Shown here piece after piece: positions 1 through 8,451 of a DNA stretch of 64,000 nt; the first letter of the stretch is position 1, and every line of letters begins with the position of its first letter. The notes under the pieces were generated by a model. The model saw nothing but the letters and a program-made list of their open reading frames with translations, had not been told where the DNA came from and did no database searches. Source of the stretch: Streptomyces sp. NBC_01754 (lineage in GTDB: Bacteria; Actinomycetota; Actinomycetes; Streptomycetales; Streptomycetaceae); the NCBI RefSeq assembly GCF_035918015.1, contig NZ_CP109132.1, positions 1,550,001 through 1,614,000 of the forward strand. Direction: 5' to 3'. The translations under genes were made by a program, and so were the position numbers.

Positions 1-190
1 GAGCGTCACGATCACCCACCGCGGCCGCCCGGCGGGAACCCTGCGCGGCGGCCGGGCGGAGAAGTTCCTGGCCGAGGTGGCCTCGGGCGACGCCCAGTTG
101 GTGATGGCGCGCTGGACGGGCGCGTACAGGCACGGCAACGAGCGGACGGCCCGCGCCCACCCGCGCAACCGGGCCCGGGGCGGGGCGTAG
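1..190 (+). CDS. C-terminal end of an uncharacterised protein (5' partial)
   Basis: An open frame runs from the window edge (codons in phase with base 2) to a TAG at 188-190 and gives 62 residues, including FLAEVASGDAQLVMARWTGAY and a basic Arg/Gly-rich tail. The start lies outside the window. I do not recognise a family. It lies directly upstream of a TerD-domain gene on the same strand with an 86-base gap that contains a candidate promoter, so it is probably a separate transcription unit. High third-position GC and the clean stop support it being a real gene end; nothing in the visible part shows a function. Confidence 0.6.
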   Translation, partial: SVTITHRGRPAGTLRGGRAEKFLAEVASGDAQLVMARWTGAYRHGNERTARAHPRNRARGGA

Positions 191-240
191 GCCCGCGTCC
201 GGAAGGCTTCCGGACCGTCCGGATCACCTGCCGAAGGTAA

Positions 241-267
241 GGGAACGGCAAAGCCGGGTCGTTCGTT
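241..267 (+). promoter_or_regulatory. Candidate SigR/ECF-type promoter of the TerD gene
   Basis: GGGAAC (241-246) and GTT (265-267) are separated by exactly 18 bases, which resembles the Streptomyces SigR pattern GGGAAT-N18-GTT with one mismatch. The GTT lies 9 bases before the ATG at 277, so a transcript from here would be leaderless or nearly so. This rests on motif matching only. Confidence 0.35.
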
Positions 268-276
268 ACCCCGGAC

Positions 277-1518
277 ATGACCGCAATGACCCCCGGCTCG
301 AACATCCCTCTCTCCGCCGCCCGCGTGGCGGTGGACGTCGCCGCCCCGGTGCGGCTCGACGTCTCGGGCCTGCTGCTCACCGCCGACGGCAAGGTGCGCT
401 CCGACGACGACTTCATCTTCTACAACCAGCCCTCGGGCCCCGGCGTGACCTACCGCCCAGGCGGTGGCTCCGCGCCCGACGCGATCGTGGTGGACACCAC
501 GGCGGTCCCGGCCGGCATCGAGAAGATCGTCGTCACCGCGAGCCCCGACGCCCCCGGCCAGACCTTCCAGGGTGTCGAGCCCACCGCCACCGTGCGCAAC
601 GCGGACGACGGCAGCGCGCTGGCCACGTTCACCCCTCCCCAGCTGGGCGGCGAGACGGCGCTGCTGGTCATCGAGGTCTATCTGCGCAACGGCGCCTGGA
701 AGGCCCGCGCGGTCGGCCAGGGCTACGCGAACGGACTGGCGGGCATCGCCACGGACTTCGGCGTCTCGGTCGAGGAACCCGAGCCCACCCCGGTACCGGC
801 CGCACCGGCTCCGGTGCCCCCCGCACCCCCCGTCGCACCCCCCGTCGCGCCGCCGGCCGCCGCGCCCCTGGACCCGCGGATCGCCCCGCCCATGCCGCCC
901 GTCCCGCCCGCTCCCCCGGCGGCCGCCCCTGCCGCCGCGGGCCGCGTCAACCTCGACAAGGGCCGGGTCAGCCTCCGGAAGAACCAGACGGTGTCACTGG
1001 TCAAGGGCGGCCGGCCGCTGCTCTCGCGGGTCAAGATGGGGCTCGGCTGGGAGCCCGCGTTCCGCGGCAAGGACATCGACCTCGACGCCTCGGTGATCGC
1101 CTACGGGCCCGACCGCGCGCACCTGGACAGCTGCTACTTCGGCAAGCTGTCCATCCTGAACGGCGCGATCAAGCACTCCGGTGACAACCTCACCGGTGAG
1201 GGCGCGGGAGACGACGAGGTGATCGTCGTCGATCTGGGCCGGATCCCGGCCGAGGCGACGGGCCTGGTCTTCACGGTCAACTCCTTCACCGGCCAGAAGT
1301 TCACCGAGGTCGCCAAGGCGTACTGCCGGCTGCTCGACGCCACCACCGACGAGGAGCTCGTCCGCTTCGACCTGACGGGCGCGGAGCCGCAGACCGGGGT
1401 GATGATGGCCAAGCTGATCAAGCAGTTCTCCGGCGAGTGGGAGATGACCGCCATGGGCGAGTTCGTGAAGTCACGCACCGTCCGCGGCATGGTGAAGCCC
1501 GCCGCGAATTCCCTGTAG
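277..1518 (+). CDS. TerD-family protein with two TerD domains
   Basis: 413 residues. An N-terminal TerD domain (about 25-160, with FYNQPSGPGVTY and YLRNGAWKARAVGQGY) is joined by a Pro/Ala-rich linker (about 170-225) to a second TerD domain (about 225-413, with KMGLGWEP, DLDASV, SGDNLTGEGAGDDE and FTVNSFTGQ). The acidic DLDAS and GDDE motifs are the calcium-binding positions of TerD proteins, so the second domain looks binding-competent. TerD proteins belong to tellurite or stress-response (Ter) systems and act in the cytoplasm, often with TerC-type membrane proteins; a terC gene and two more TerD genes lie at 45.4-49.3 kb. The start ATG 277 is preceded by a SigR-like promoter with no clear Shine-Dalgarno; ATG 286 is an alternative. 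Confidence 0.88.
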   Translation: MTAMTPGSNIPLSAARVAVDVAAPVRLDVSGLLLTADGKVRSDDDFIFYNQPSGPGVTYRPGGGSAPDAIVVDTTAVPAGIEKIVVTASPDAPGQTFQGVEPTATVRNADDGSALATFTPPQLGGETALLVIEVYLRNGAWKARAVGQGYANGLAGIATDFGVSVEEPEPTPVPAAPAPVPPAPPVAPPVAPPAAAPLDPRIAPPMPPVPPAPPAAAPAAAGRVNLDKGRVSLRKNQTVSLVKGGRPLLSRVKMGLGWEPAFRGKDIDLDASVIAYGPDRAHLDSCYFGKLSILNGAIKHSGDNLTGEGAGDDEVIVVDLGRIPAEATGLVFTVNSFTGQKFTEVAKAYCRLLDATTDEELVRFDLTGAEPQTGVMMAKLIKQFSGEWEMTAMGEFVKSRTVRGMVKPAANSL

Positions 1519-1570
1519 CCGTCGTCCCCGGCCGGCCTCCCCTGGCCGGCCGCTCCGGACACGCCTCAGA

Positions 1571-1669
1571 GCCCCCGGAACATCTTCCGGGGGCCGAGGC
1601 CGTGTCCGCGAGGCGGCAGGGGCCGTGCCCTGGAGGCGCGCCGCGGGGCCGTGCGGACACGGCCTCGGC
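1571..1669. terminator. Double hairpin terminator between convergent genes
   Basis: Two stem-loops follow the TerD stop codon. The first is a perfect 10-bp stem with a 4-base loop (1571-1594). The second has 17-base arms at 1593-1609 and 1653-1669 that are exact reverse complements. The region lies between the plus-strand TerD gene and the minus-strand gene ending at 1683, so it can serve both. Confidence 0.7.
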
Positions 1670-1682
1670 GCGAAACGGCACC

Positions 1683-1913
1683 TCAGAGCTTGGTCAGCTT
1701 GGAGTACGGGCTGAGGATCCTCCCCTGTCGCCCCGAGAAGTCGATGAGCACTGCGTCGTTGTCGCCCTCGACAGCGAGGACTCGGCCGAGTCCGAACTGG
1801 TCGTGCGACACCCGGTCGCCCACATCGAAGCACTCGACCGGTGGGGCGGCCTGGGCCGGGCGGTTGAAGGGACTGGAAGGCAGGTGACGCCGGGATCCGG
1901 CTGACTGTTTCAT
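1683..1913 (-). CDS. Small protein with a PcrA/UvrD C-terminal-like (Tudor-fold) domain
   Basis: 76 residues if the ATG at 1913 is used; a longer in-frame ATG at 1985 gives 100 residues but its N-terminus looks like random high-GC translation. The C-terminal half (FDVGDRVSHDQFGLGRVLAV, then LIDFSGRQGRILSPYSKLTKL) has the pattern GDRVxHxxFGxGxV, typical of the Tudor-like C-terminal domain of PcrA/UvrD helicases and of CarD-like RNA polymerase-interacting folds. Free-standing small proteins of this type are common in actinobacteria. No helicase part is present, so function is open: an RNA polymerase-binding or nucleic-acid accessory role is inference. Confidence 0.7.
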   Translation of the reverse strand: MKQSAGSRRHLPSSPFNRPAQAAPPVECFDVGDRVSHDQFGLGRVLAVEGDNDAVLIDFSGRQGRILSPYSKLTKL

Positions 1914-2049
1914 TACCTTCAAGTATGCGCCCTGGGGGCGCCCGACGCCATGCCCGTCACTCCGGGGGTGGCAGTCGTGCCGCATTCGTCACCGGCCGGT
2001 CCGGGCCGGACCGCGTTACCGGGGGTGCCCGGCCCGCTCGGCGCCTCCC

Positions 2050-3558
2050 TCAGTCCTTGCGCCGCGACCGTGCCTTGAACGCGGCCTTACGGGCGTCCTT
2101 CGCCGTCCTGCGGTCGCGGTGCAGGCGGCCCATCGCCTCCAGTACCTCGGCCGTCGCCGGGTGGTCCACCCGCCACGCCTCGTCGAAGAAGGCGCTGTGC
2201 TGACCGCTGAGGCCTTCGACGAGCTCCTGGAGCTCGTCGATGTCCCCGTCGGCGTCCAGCTGGGCGGCGATGGTGTCGACGGCGAGCCAGAAGATCATCG
2301 ACTCGGGCGGCGCGGGCACGTCGTCCGCGCCCCGCTCCGCGAGCCAGACCCGGGCCAGCCCGCCCAGCTCGGGGTCGTCCAGCACCGCGCGCACCGCGGG
2401 CTCCGCCCCGGGGCCCACCGACGCGAGCGCCTGCTGGCAGTGCAGCCGGCGCAGCGGCGCGCCCCCGTCCGTGCCACGCGCGGCGGCGAGCAGTTCGGCC
2501 GCGGCCGTCGCCGCTCCTTCCGTGCCGCGGTGGCCGAGCCACAGCACCACCTCGGAACGGGCCGCGTCCTCGGGGTAGTACGCGATGCCGTCGAGGAGGA
2601 CGTCGGCTCCCTTGCCGGCGAGGTCGCCGACCGCCGGAGCGTCGACCCCGGCCTCCAGCATCCGCTCCCGGATACCGTAGAGGCCGAGGGGCGTCAGCCG
2701 CACCATGCCGTAACGGGTGACGTCCTCGTCGTCGGCGTCGGAGCCCGGCTCCTCGCCGTCACCGCTCAGCAGCGTCTCGTCCACCGGCTGGTACTCGACG
2801 ATCCCGATGGGTTCGAGGACCCGGAACTGGTCGTCGAGCCGCATCATCGCCTCCGACACCTGTTCCAGCACCTCGTCGGTCGGCTCGTCCATGTCGTCGG
2901 GGACCACCACGGACGCGGCGAGGGCGGGGAGCGGCACGCGGCCTGCTCCGGGACCGGCCTCCGAGAGGGTCAGCAGATACAGGTTGCCGAGCACGCCGTC
3001 GAGGAACTCCGCCTCCGCCTCCGGGTCCCAGTCCAGGGCGTCGAAGTCGACGCTGCCGTCCTCGTTGACGAGGTCGGCGAAGTCGTCGAAGGCCGGTGCC
3101 GTGGCATCGGCGTGGACGGCGTCCAGGCCGTCGAGCCAGATCCCGAGGACGTCCTGCGGGGAGCCGGCGGTGAGCAGGGCGAGGTTCTCGCCCGCGGTGA
3201 CGGTGCCCTCGGCGTCCCCGTCCACGCTCACGGCGGGGACGTCCCCGTCCGCGTCGCCGGCGGGGGCGTCCTCGTCCTGCGGGTCCTGGACGTCCACCAG
3301 CCCGGTGTCGACGGCGAGGCGCCAGGCCTCGCTCGCGTACGCGGCGCCGTCCTCGTCACCGGCGAGGCCGAGGTGCTCGGCGGCTGCGGGGAGTTGGGAC
3401 TCCGCGAGCTCGCCACCGGCGCCGACCCGGGTCGTGGGACCCGCCCAGCGGGCGAGGCGGGCGGCACGGGCGAGCAGCGGAGCGGCCAACGCGTCCCGCG
3501 CCAGCTCGGCCTCGGTGTGCAGCCGCACCGGCGGCAGGGAGGGGCGCTCTGCGGACAT
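2050..3558 (-). CDS. Uncharacterised acidic protein, possibly HEAT-repeat-like
   Basis: 502 residues, strongly acidic in the middle (Asp/Glu-rich near 90-130 and 250-285). The C-terminal third is helical and Leu/Ala-rich, with repeated segments such as EVVLWLGHRG, AELLAAARG and RVWLAERGADD that read like HEAT/Armadillo repeats; it ends with a basic stretch (KDARKAAFKARSRRKD). The segment RYGMVRLTPLGLYGIRERM resembles a winged-helix end. No catalytic motif or membrane segment is visible. GGAGAA lies just before the ATG at 3558. It is a single-gene unit, and high third-position GC and length support it being real. Function unknown. Confidence 0.8.
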   Translation of the reverse strand: MSAERPSLPPVRLHTEAELARDALAAPLLARAARLARWAGPTTRVGAGGELAESQLPAAAEHLGLAGDEDGAAYASEAWRLAVDTGLVDVQDPQDEDAPAGDADGDVPAVSVDGDAEGTVTAGENLALLTAGSPQDVLGIWLDGLDAVHADATAPAFDDFADLVNEDGSVDFDALDWDPEAEAEFLDGVLGNLYLLTLSEAGPGAGRVPLPALAASVVVPDDMDEPTDEVLEQVSEAMMRLDDQFRVLEPIGIVEYQPVDETLLSGDGEEPGSDADDEDVTRYGMVRLTPLGLYGIRERMLEAGVDAPAVGDLAGKGADVLLDGIAYYPEDAARSEVVLWLGHRGTEGAATAAAELLAAARGTDGGAPLRRLHCQQALASVGPGAEPAVRAVLDDPELGGLARVWLAERGADDVPAPPESMIFWLAVDTIAAQLDADGDIDELQELVEGLSGQHSAFFDEAWRVDHPATAEVLEAMGRLHRDRRTAKDARKAAFKARSRRKD

Positions 3559-3955
3559 CAGGGGGTTCTCCTCGGGGCGATACTCAGGTCAGACAGGGAG
3601 CGGGGCGGCCCTCCGCGACGGGAACCTCCGCCACGGGCAGGACCCGTCGCTCACGGAGACCGGGTGGGCCGCCGCACCAGCGTAGACGCATTTCGTCCCG
3701 AGCCGCCCGGTTCTTGCCGAGGCCGGGACCCTGTGCGTCCTCCGGTGCGGGTGCGGGTCCCGGTGTGCGCCTGGCCGCGCTGTGCGGCCGGAGCGGCCGC
3801 CCGGCAACAGCGGCGGCAGGCACCGGACGGGCTCCGCCCGGGACGGTCAGGAGGTCCGTGGATGCTAGTTTCGCGGGTACGCCACCGGCGCCAAGAGCCG
3901 TTCCGTGCCCGGAGGTTCCCGTGCCCCGGACCGAAGCCGCAGGAGGCGTGCCCCC
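3559..3955. other. Divergent intergenic region
   Basis: 397 bases between the divergent genes at 3558 (minus) and 3956 (plus). It contains TAGTTT at 3866-3871, a plausible -10 for the plus-strand gene, and an AGGAGG ribosome-binding site at 3941-3946. No conserved RNA or additional coding region is evident. Confidence 0.5.
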
Positions 3956-4546
3956 ATGACCAGCCGTGTCGTCCTCGTCTCGCCCGCGACGAGCCCCGCG
4001 CTGCGCGAGGCCCGGTTCGACGCCGACTGCTCGATCGACGAGCGCGGGGCGGCCCGGGCCCGGGCCGCGGCCGGCTCGCTCCCCCGGGCCGCTCGCGTCG
4101 TCACGTCCCCCGGTGCGCGGTGCCGCGAGACCGCGGCGGAGCTCGGCCTCCGCGGCGAGGACGCCCCCGGGCTGGCCCCCCTGGACGTGGGCCGCTGGCG
4201 CGGCCGCACCCTCGACGAGGTCGGCGCCGGGGAACCCGGGGCGGTGGCCCGCTGGCTCACCGATCCCACGTCCGCCCCGCACGGCGGTGAGGCGGTCCAG
4301 GACGTGTGTACGCGGGTCGGGACATGGCTGGACGCGGCGGCGCGGGTGGACGGGCGGACGCTCGCCGTGGTCGAGCCGGAGATCGTACGGGCGGCCGTCC
4401 TGCACGCGCTGGGCCTGCCCGCGGAGGTCTTCTGGCGTCTCGACGTACCGCCGTTGACCGCGACGGAGCTCAGTGGGCGGGCCGCGCGCTGGAACCTTCG
4501 GCTGGGGCGCCCGCTGGTGGCACCGGACACCGCCCTCGACGGCTGA
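3956..4546 (+). CDS. Histidine-phosphatase-fold protein lacking the catalytic residues
   Basis: 196 residues. The layout follows histidine phosphatases (phosphoglycerate mutase/CobC type): an N-terminal strand VVLVSPATS, an arginine-bearing TSPGARCRETAAEL, a central PLDVGRWRGRTLDE, SAPHGGEAVQDV, and a last core strand LAVVEPEIVRAAVLHALGLP. The N-terminal RHG triad reads SPA here, and the usual (T/S)HG near the end reads EPE, so both catalytic histidines are missing; phosphatase activity is unlikely. An AGGAGG 9 bases before ATG 3956 fixes the start. It is convergent with the cobalt transporter genes cbtBA; CobC-type relatives act in cobalamin synthesis, so a cobalt or B12-linked regulatory role is a guess. 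Confidence 0.75.
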   Translation: MTSRVVLVSPATSPALREARFDADCSIDERGAARARAAAGSLPRAARVVTSPGARCRETAAELGLRGEDAPGLAPLDVGRWRGRTLDEVGAGEPGAVARWLTDPTSAPHGGEAVQDVCTRVGTWLDAAARVDGRTLAVVEPEIVRAAVLHALGLPAEVFWRLDVPPLTATELSGRAARWNLRLGRPLVAPDTALDG

Positions 4547-4687
4547 GCGCGGGGCGGTGCGCCTCCCCAGGAAACCGGAGAAGGCCGGAGGAAGGCGTGA
4601 CGGGCCCGGCGCCCGGGAACACCGCGGGGCCCCCCGGAAGAAGGTTCCGAAGGGCCTCGAGCGACGGCGTCCGTTGTCCGGGAAGGC

Positions 4688-5458
4688 TCAGCGTGCGGCC
4701 GGAACCGCTCGACCGGGCGCGCCCTGGGCGGGTTTCGGGTTGAGCAGCCGCTCGGCCAGTTCGCCGAGGAACAGGCCCAGTCCGCCCCACAGCACGGCCT
4801 GGATGGCCAGTGCGGAGAGCCGGAAGCGCCACAGCAGGGTGGCCGGGAAGTCGTCCGGCACCTCGTTGATCACCGGCAGGAACACGTAGGCGAGCCCGAT
4901 CACGACGGCGAAGGCTGCCACCGCGGCCACGGTGGCGTACCAGGCGCCCAGCCGGGGCGCGAGCCGCTTGCCCAGGAGGGTCGCGGCGATGGCCAGGAGC
5001 ACGCTGAGCACCATCATCAGGAAGTACAGCGTCGTGCGCTTGCCGATGGTGTCGGGGTCGCCGACGGCCGGCGGGTTGACGGGGTACTTCAGGTACGGCA
5101 CGACGTACACGGCCAGCAGGGCGCAGCCGGACAGCAGCAGAGCGGTCGCCCGGGGGCCGAAGCGCCCGACGCGGCCGAGCGCGAAGCAGAAGGCGAGGGC
5201 GGCGATACCGCCGAAGGCGATCCCGTAGACGAGGATGCCGGTGGCGAGGCCGGCCGTGGACTGGAGTGAGCGGGAGACCACTTCCACCTCGTGCTCGTGG
5301 GCGCCCCCGTGGGAGTGCGCCTGGGCTTCTTCCAGGCCGATCGCGCTGTCGACGCTCGGTTCCCCGAGGAAGTAGGCGACGACCAGGGCGAGCACACCGG
5401 CGGCCAGGCCGGCGAGCATGCCTCGTACGAGGAGGTTTCTTACGGTTGCGGAGTTCAT
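4688..5458 (-). CDS. cbtA: CbtA family cobalt transporter subunit
   Basis: 256 residues with five to six hydrophobic segments (for example LLVRGMLAGLAAGVLALVVA at the N-terminus and AFAVVIGLAYVFLP later). After the first segment is the His-rich loop AHSHGGAHEHEVE (about 47-60), a likely metal-capture site. CbtA works with the small CbtB in predicted cobalt uptake across the cytoplasmic membrane, supplying cobalamin synthesis. It follows cbtB by 24 bases on the same strand, downstream of a cobalamin riboswitch, so the pair should be repressed when B12 is sufficient. Family assignment rests on the His loop, topology, partner gene and riboswitch. Confidence 0.88.
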   Translation of the reverse strand: MNSATVRNLLVRGMLAGLAAGVLALVVAYFLGEPSVDSAIGLEEAQAHSHGGAHEHEVEVVSRSLQSTAGLATGILVYGIAFGGIAALAFCFALGRVGRFGPRATALLLSGCALLAVYVVPYLKYPVNPPAVGDPDTIGKRTTLYFLMMVLSVLLAIAATLLGKRLAPRLGAWYATVAAVAAFAVVIGLAYVFLPVINEVPDDFPATLLWRFRLSALAIQAVLWGGLGLFLGELAERLLNPKPAQGAPGRAVPAAR

Positions 5459-5482
5459 GGTGTGCGGCGTCCCTCGTCGTTG

Positions 5483-5704
5483 TCAGTGGCAGGGGAAGCC
5501 GAGCAGGTGGCGGGCGTCGTGTACCCACTCGTGGACGCCCGTGCCGCTGAACACGGAGGTGGCGCCCTGTTCGGCGCCGACGAAGTACAGCAGGATCAGC
5601 ATCAGGATGCCGAAGAAGACCGCCCAGGGTGCTATCGCCTTCAGCGGTAGCGCGGCGGGAACGACGGGGATGGTGGCTGTCGGCTGAGCGACGTTCTGCG
5701 CCAT
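5483..5704 (-). CDS. cbtB: CbtB family cobalt transporter subunit
   Basis: 73 residues with one transmembrane segment (WAVFFGILMLILLYFVGAEQ, about 27-46) followed by a C-terminal VHEWVHDARHLLGFPCH carrying three His and one Cys, the signature of CbtB. It is the first gene of cbtB-cbtA. The start ATG 5704 has an AGAGGAGG ribosome-binding site close upstream; an in-frame ATG 60 bases further up lies in the riboswitch leader and is rejected. Confidence 0.88.
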   Translation of the reverse strand: MAQNVAQPTATIPVVPAALPLKAIAPWAVFFGILMLILLYFVGAEQGATSVFSGTGVHEWVHDARHLLGFPCH

Positions 5705-5752
5705 GGCAGGGCCTCCTCTGGGAGTTCGCGTCCCATATCGGTGGTGCACAAG

Positions 5753-5851
5753 GACGACGGCCACGGGTCTGACTCACGAGGCGCCCCAAGGGCCTCGCAC
5801 ACAGTGGCGCGACCGTGCCGGATTCCCACCGGCTTCCGTCCCGCCGTCGTC
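5753..5851 (-). promoter_or_regulatory. Cobalamin riboswitch upstream of cbtBA
   Basis: Read on the minus strand, the region contains the hallmark cobalamin-aptamer blocks in order: GGGACGGAAGCCGGTG with AATCCGGCACGG, the B12-box-like GCGCCACTGTG, and GTGAGTCAGACCC. The ends GACGACGG (5844-5851) and CCGTCGTC (5753-5760) pair as P1. It sits about 50 bases before the cbtB start. Adenosylcobalamin binding would be expected to lower cbtBA expression; I could not identify the exact anti-Shine-Dalgarno pairing. Confidence 0.92.
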
Positions 5852-5862
5852 ATATCGGGATG

Positions 5863-5891
5863 ACGGTACCGCGTGACGCGTGCATGGCCAA
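5863..5891 (-). promoter_or_regulatory. Candidate promoter of the cbtBA transcript
   Basis: On the minus strand TTGGCC (5886-5891) and TACCGT (5863-5868) are separated by 17 bases. Transcription would start a few bases downstream, just before the 5' end of the riboswitch aptamer at 5851, which supports the assignment. Confidence 0.5.
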
Positions 5892-6332
5892 GAGCGCGCC
5901 GAGCGGCGTGATCTTCCTCTCTCACTCCCCGTCACCACGCCTCCCCCCGGCGTCACCGCGCCGGACGAGGCGAGCGCGTCCCTGTGGGGCTGCCGGCACG
6001 GTGGCGGTCCTTCCCGGGCGCACCCCTTCGGCGCACCCGCGGTCCTCACCCCCGTACGTCGACCGCGCTGGAGGTCAAGCCGTCATCCGGTGAGCGCGGT
6101 GCGCCGGGCCGTGGTGTTCGACTCGTCGATCAGGCGCACGTCGTGGCCTCCAGCAGGAAGACCCGGGCACCGGCGTCGGGGGTAGGGCTCGGTGCCGCAG
6201 TTGGTGAGGGGTGAGCACGACGGCCCGGTGGTACATCGCCGTCTCCACCGGCCCCACTGTTCAGCGTCGCTTGGCCCCCACCCCGAGCAGATCTGAGTGG
6301 ACCTGCGCCCTCCGGCCGCCGAGACTGCGCAT
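5892..6332. other. Intergenic region between cbtBA and dapA
   Basis: About 440 bases upstream of both flanking units. I see no conserved RNA. Short readable stretches on the minus strand at 6083-6250 shift between frames and could be a decayed gene end, but no frame stays open with a recognisable protein. The dapA start is preceded by the GAGACTGCGCAT region with no strong ribosome-binding site. Confidence 0.35.
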
Positions 6333-7226
6333 ATGACAGCGACAGCCCGTACCCCCGGGCCCTTCGGCCGCGCGCTCTGCGCCATGATCACACCGTTCAC
6401 CTCCGCCGGTGAGCTGGACCTGGAGGCCGCCCGCCGGCACGCCCGCCGCCTGGTCGCGGACGGCTGTGACGGGCTGGTGCTGAGCGGCACCACTGGCGAG
6501 TCCCCCACCACCACCGACCCGGAGAAGACCGCGCTGCTGCGTGCGGTCCGCGAGGCGGTCGGCGAGGGCGTCCCGCTGCTCGCCGGGGTGGGAAGCTCCG
6601 ACACCCGGCACACCGTGCGCCTCGCCCAGGACGCCGAGGCGGCGGGGGCGAACGGCCTGCTGGTCGTGACCCCCTACTACAGCCGCCCTCCGCAGGCCGC
6701 GGTCGAGGCCCACTTCCTCCGCGTCGCGGAGGCCACCGGCATCCCGCTCATGCTGTACGACATCCCCGGCCGCACCGGCACCCGGATCGAGCCGGACACG
6801 CTGCTGCGACTGGCGGAGCATCCACGCGTCGTGGCGGTCAAGGACTGCTCGTACGACCTGCTCGCGGCGACGAAGGTCATGGCGCGGACCCGGCTCGCCT
6901 ACTACTCGGGCTGCGAGGAGCTGAACCTTCCGCTGTACGCCCTCGGCGGCGCGGGCTACGTCAGTACGGTAGCCAATGTGGCACCCCGTCAGATGCGGTC
7001 GGTCCTGGACGCGTTCGACGCCGGCGAGACGGCACGGGCGGCCCGCCTCAACCAGCTGGCGGCGCCCCTGGTGGAGGCGATGATGGCGGGCGGCCTGCCC
7101 GGGACCGTCACCGTCAAGGCCCTCCTGGACGCGGGCCCGGTCCGCGAACCACTGCTGCCCGCCGACCGCGAGGCGACCGGCGGGCTGCGCGAGGCGTACG
7201 AGGGACTCCTCGCCGCGACCGGCTAG
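6333..7226 (+). CDS. dapA: 4-hydroxy-tetrahydrodipicolinate synthase
   Basis: 297 residues, a TIM-barrel aldolase that condenses pyruvate with aspartate semialdehyde, the first committed step to diaminopimelate and lysine. Visible residues: SGTTGES (51-57) binding the pyruvate carboxylate, Tyr142 in LYDIPGRTG, and the Schiff-base Lys170 in VVAVKDCS. The ATG at 6333 starts the conserved part; an upstream in-frame ATG at 6297 adds only unconserved residues. It is convergent with dapD, another enzyme of the same pathway, and the two stop codons overlap. Streptomyces carry more than one dapA paralogue, and some members of this family act on other 2-oxo acids, so the exact substrate is slightly less certain than the fold. 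Confidence 0.88.
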   Translation: MTATARTPGPFGRALCAMITPFTSAGELDLEAARRHARRLVADGCDGLVLSGTTGESPTTTDPEKTALLRAVREAVGEGVPLLAGVGSSDTRHTVRLAQDAEAAGANGLLVVTPYYSRPPQAAVEAHFLRVAEATGIPLMLYDIPGRTGTRIEPDTLLRLAEHPRVVAVKDCSYDLLAATKVMARTRLAYYSGCEELNLPLYALGGAGYVSTVANVAPRQMRSVLDAFDAGETARAARLNQLAAPLVEAMMAGGLPGTVTVKALLDAGPVREPLLPADREATGGLREAYEGLLAATG

Positions 7227-8221
7227 TTGTGGCTGTGCAGGATGTCGTTGAGCCCGTCCCAGACCGCGTTGTTGGGGCGGGCCTCGACGGTGCCGGTGAC
7301 CGAGTTGCGGCGGAAGAGGATGTTCGAGGCCCCGGAGAGCTCCCGGGCCTTGACGACCTGTCCGTCCGGCATCGTGACACGGGTGCCGGCGGTGACGTAC
7401 AGCCCGGCCTCCACGACGCACTCGTCACCGAGCGCGATACCGATACCGGCCTCCGCGCCGATCAGGCAGCGCTGCCCGATGACGATGCGCTCCTTGCCGC
7501 CGCCGGAGAGGGTGCCCATGGTGGAGGCGCCGCCGCCGATGTCGGAGCCGTCCCCGACGACGACGCCGGCCGAGATGCGGCCCTCGACCATGGAGGTGCC
7601 CAGGGTGCCCGCGTTGAAGTTGACGAAGCCCTCGTGCATCACGGTCGTACCGGCGGCGAGGTGCGCCCCGAGCCGGACCCGGTCGGCGTCCGCGACGCGT
7701 ACGCCCTTGGGCGCGACGTAGTCCGTCATCCGGGGGAACTTGTCGACCGAGGTGACCTGGAGGTGCAGGCCCTCCGCACGGGCGTTGAGCCGGACCTTCT
7801 CCAGGTCGTCGACGGCGACGGGACCGAGCGAGGTCCAGGCGACGTTGGCGAGGAAGCCGAAGATCCCGTCGAGGTTCTGCCCGTGGGGCCGGACGAGACG
7901 GTGCGAGAGCAGGTGCAGCCGCAGGTAGGAGTCGTGGGCGTCGAGCGGCTTGTCCTCCAGCGAGGAGATGACCGTGGACACGGCGACGACCTCGACGCCC
8001 CGGCGCGCGTCCACCCCGACGGCCTTCGACGCGCCCTCGCCGAGCCGGTTCACCGCCTCGTCGGCGGACAGGCGCCGCGTCCCGGCCGGGCCGGGGTCGG
8101 CGACGAGCTCGGGGGCGGGGAACCATGTGTCGAGGACGGTGCCGTCACCGGCGATGGTGGCGAGGCCGGCGGCGACGGCGCCGGTGGTACGGGCGGAGCC
8201 CTGGGAAGTCGTGTCGGTCAT
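7223..8221 (-). CDS. dapD: Tetrahydrodipicolinate N-succinyltransferase
   Basis: 332 residues, matching the actinobacterial long-form DapD. An N-terminal domain (to about 150) is followed by left-handed beta-helix hexapeptide repeats (for example [58 protein letters not shown]). It transfers succinyl from succinyl-CoA to tetrahydrodipicolinate on the way to meso-diaminopimelate for peptidoglycan and lysine. The stop codon overlaps that of the convergent dapA. The start ATG 8221 opens the conserved MTDTTSQ N-terminus. Confidence 0.93.
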   Translation of the reverse strand: MTDTTSQGSARTTGAVAAGLATIAGDGTVLDTWFPAPELVADPGPAGTRRLSADEAVNRLGEGASKAVGVDARRGVEVVAVSTVISSLEDKPLDAHDSYLRLHLLSHRLVRPHGQNLDGIFGFLANVAWTSLGPVAVDDLEKVRLNARAEGLHLQVTSVDKFPRMTDYVAPKGVRVADADRVRLGAHLAAGTTVMHEGFVNFNAGTLGTSMVEGRISAGVVVGDGSDIGGGASTMGTLSGGGKERIVIGQRCLIGAEAGIGIALGDECVVEAGLYVTAGTRVTMPDGQVVKARELSGASNILFRRNSVTGTVEARPNNAVWDGLNDILHSHN

Positions 8222-8395
8222 GCACGCAACCTAACCGCCCGGGGGCCGCTCGGGCGAACCGGTCTCGCCGTCCGGTCCGGCGCCGCGCACGCGGGCACCC
8301 ACGGCGCCGCCGCCCTCCTCAACCCCCTCGGTACGGCCGCGTACGTGTCACCGGAGCCGCCCCCGAGCAGGGCCGGGAGCCTGGCCCCGGGCACG

Positions 8396-8440
8396 CGTAC
8401 GGCCGTGCCCGCCAGAGGGTCTGGCGGGCACGGCCGTACG
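8396..8440. terminator. Terminator hairpin downstream of the suf operon
   Basis: Perfect 20-bp stem (8396-8415 with 8421-8440) and a 5-base loop, 11 bases past the sufT stop codon on the minus strand. There is no T-run, as is usual in Streptomyces. Confidence 0.8.
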
Positions 8441-8451
8441 CGGCTGAGGGA

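Noticed and set aside
2119..4290. 723-codon plus-strand open frame
   Set aside because: Runs opposite the 502-residue minus-strand gene and into the phosphatase-fold gene in another frame; composition is that of a shadow frame.
6075..6257. Possible decayed gene upstream of dapA
   Set aside because: Short protein-like pieces appear in different frames, but none forms a recognisable or continuous product; it is reported only as intergenic.
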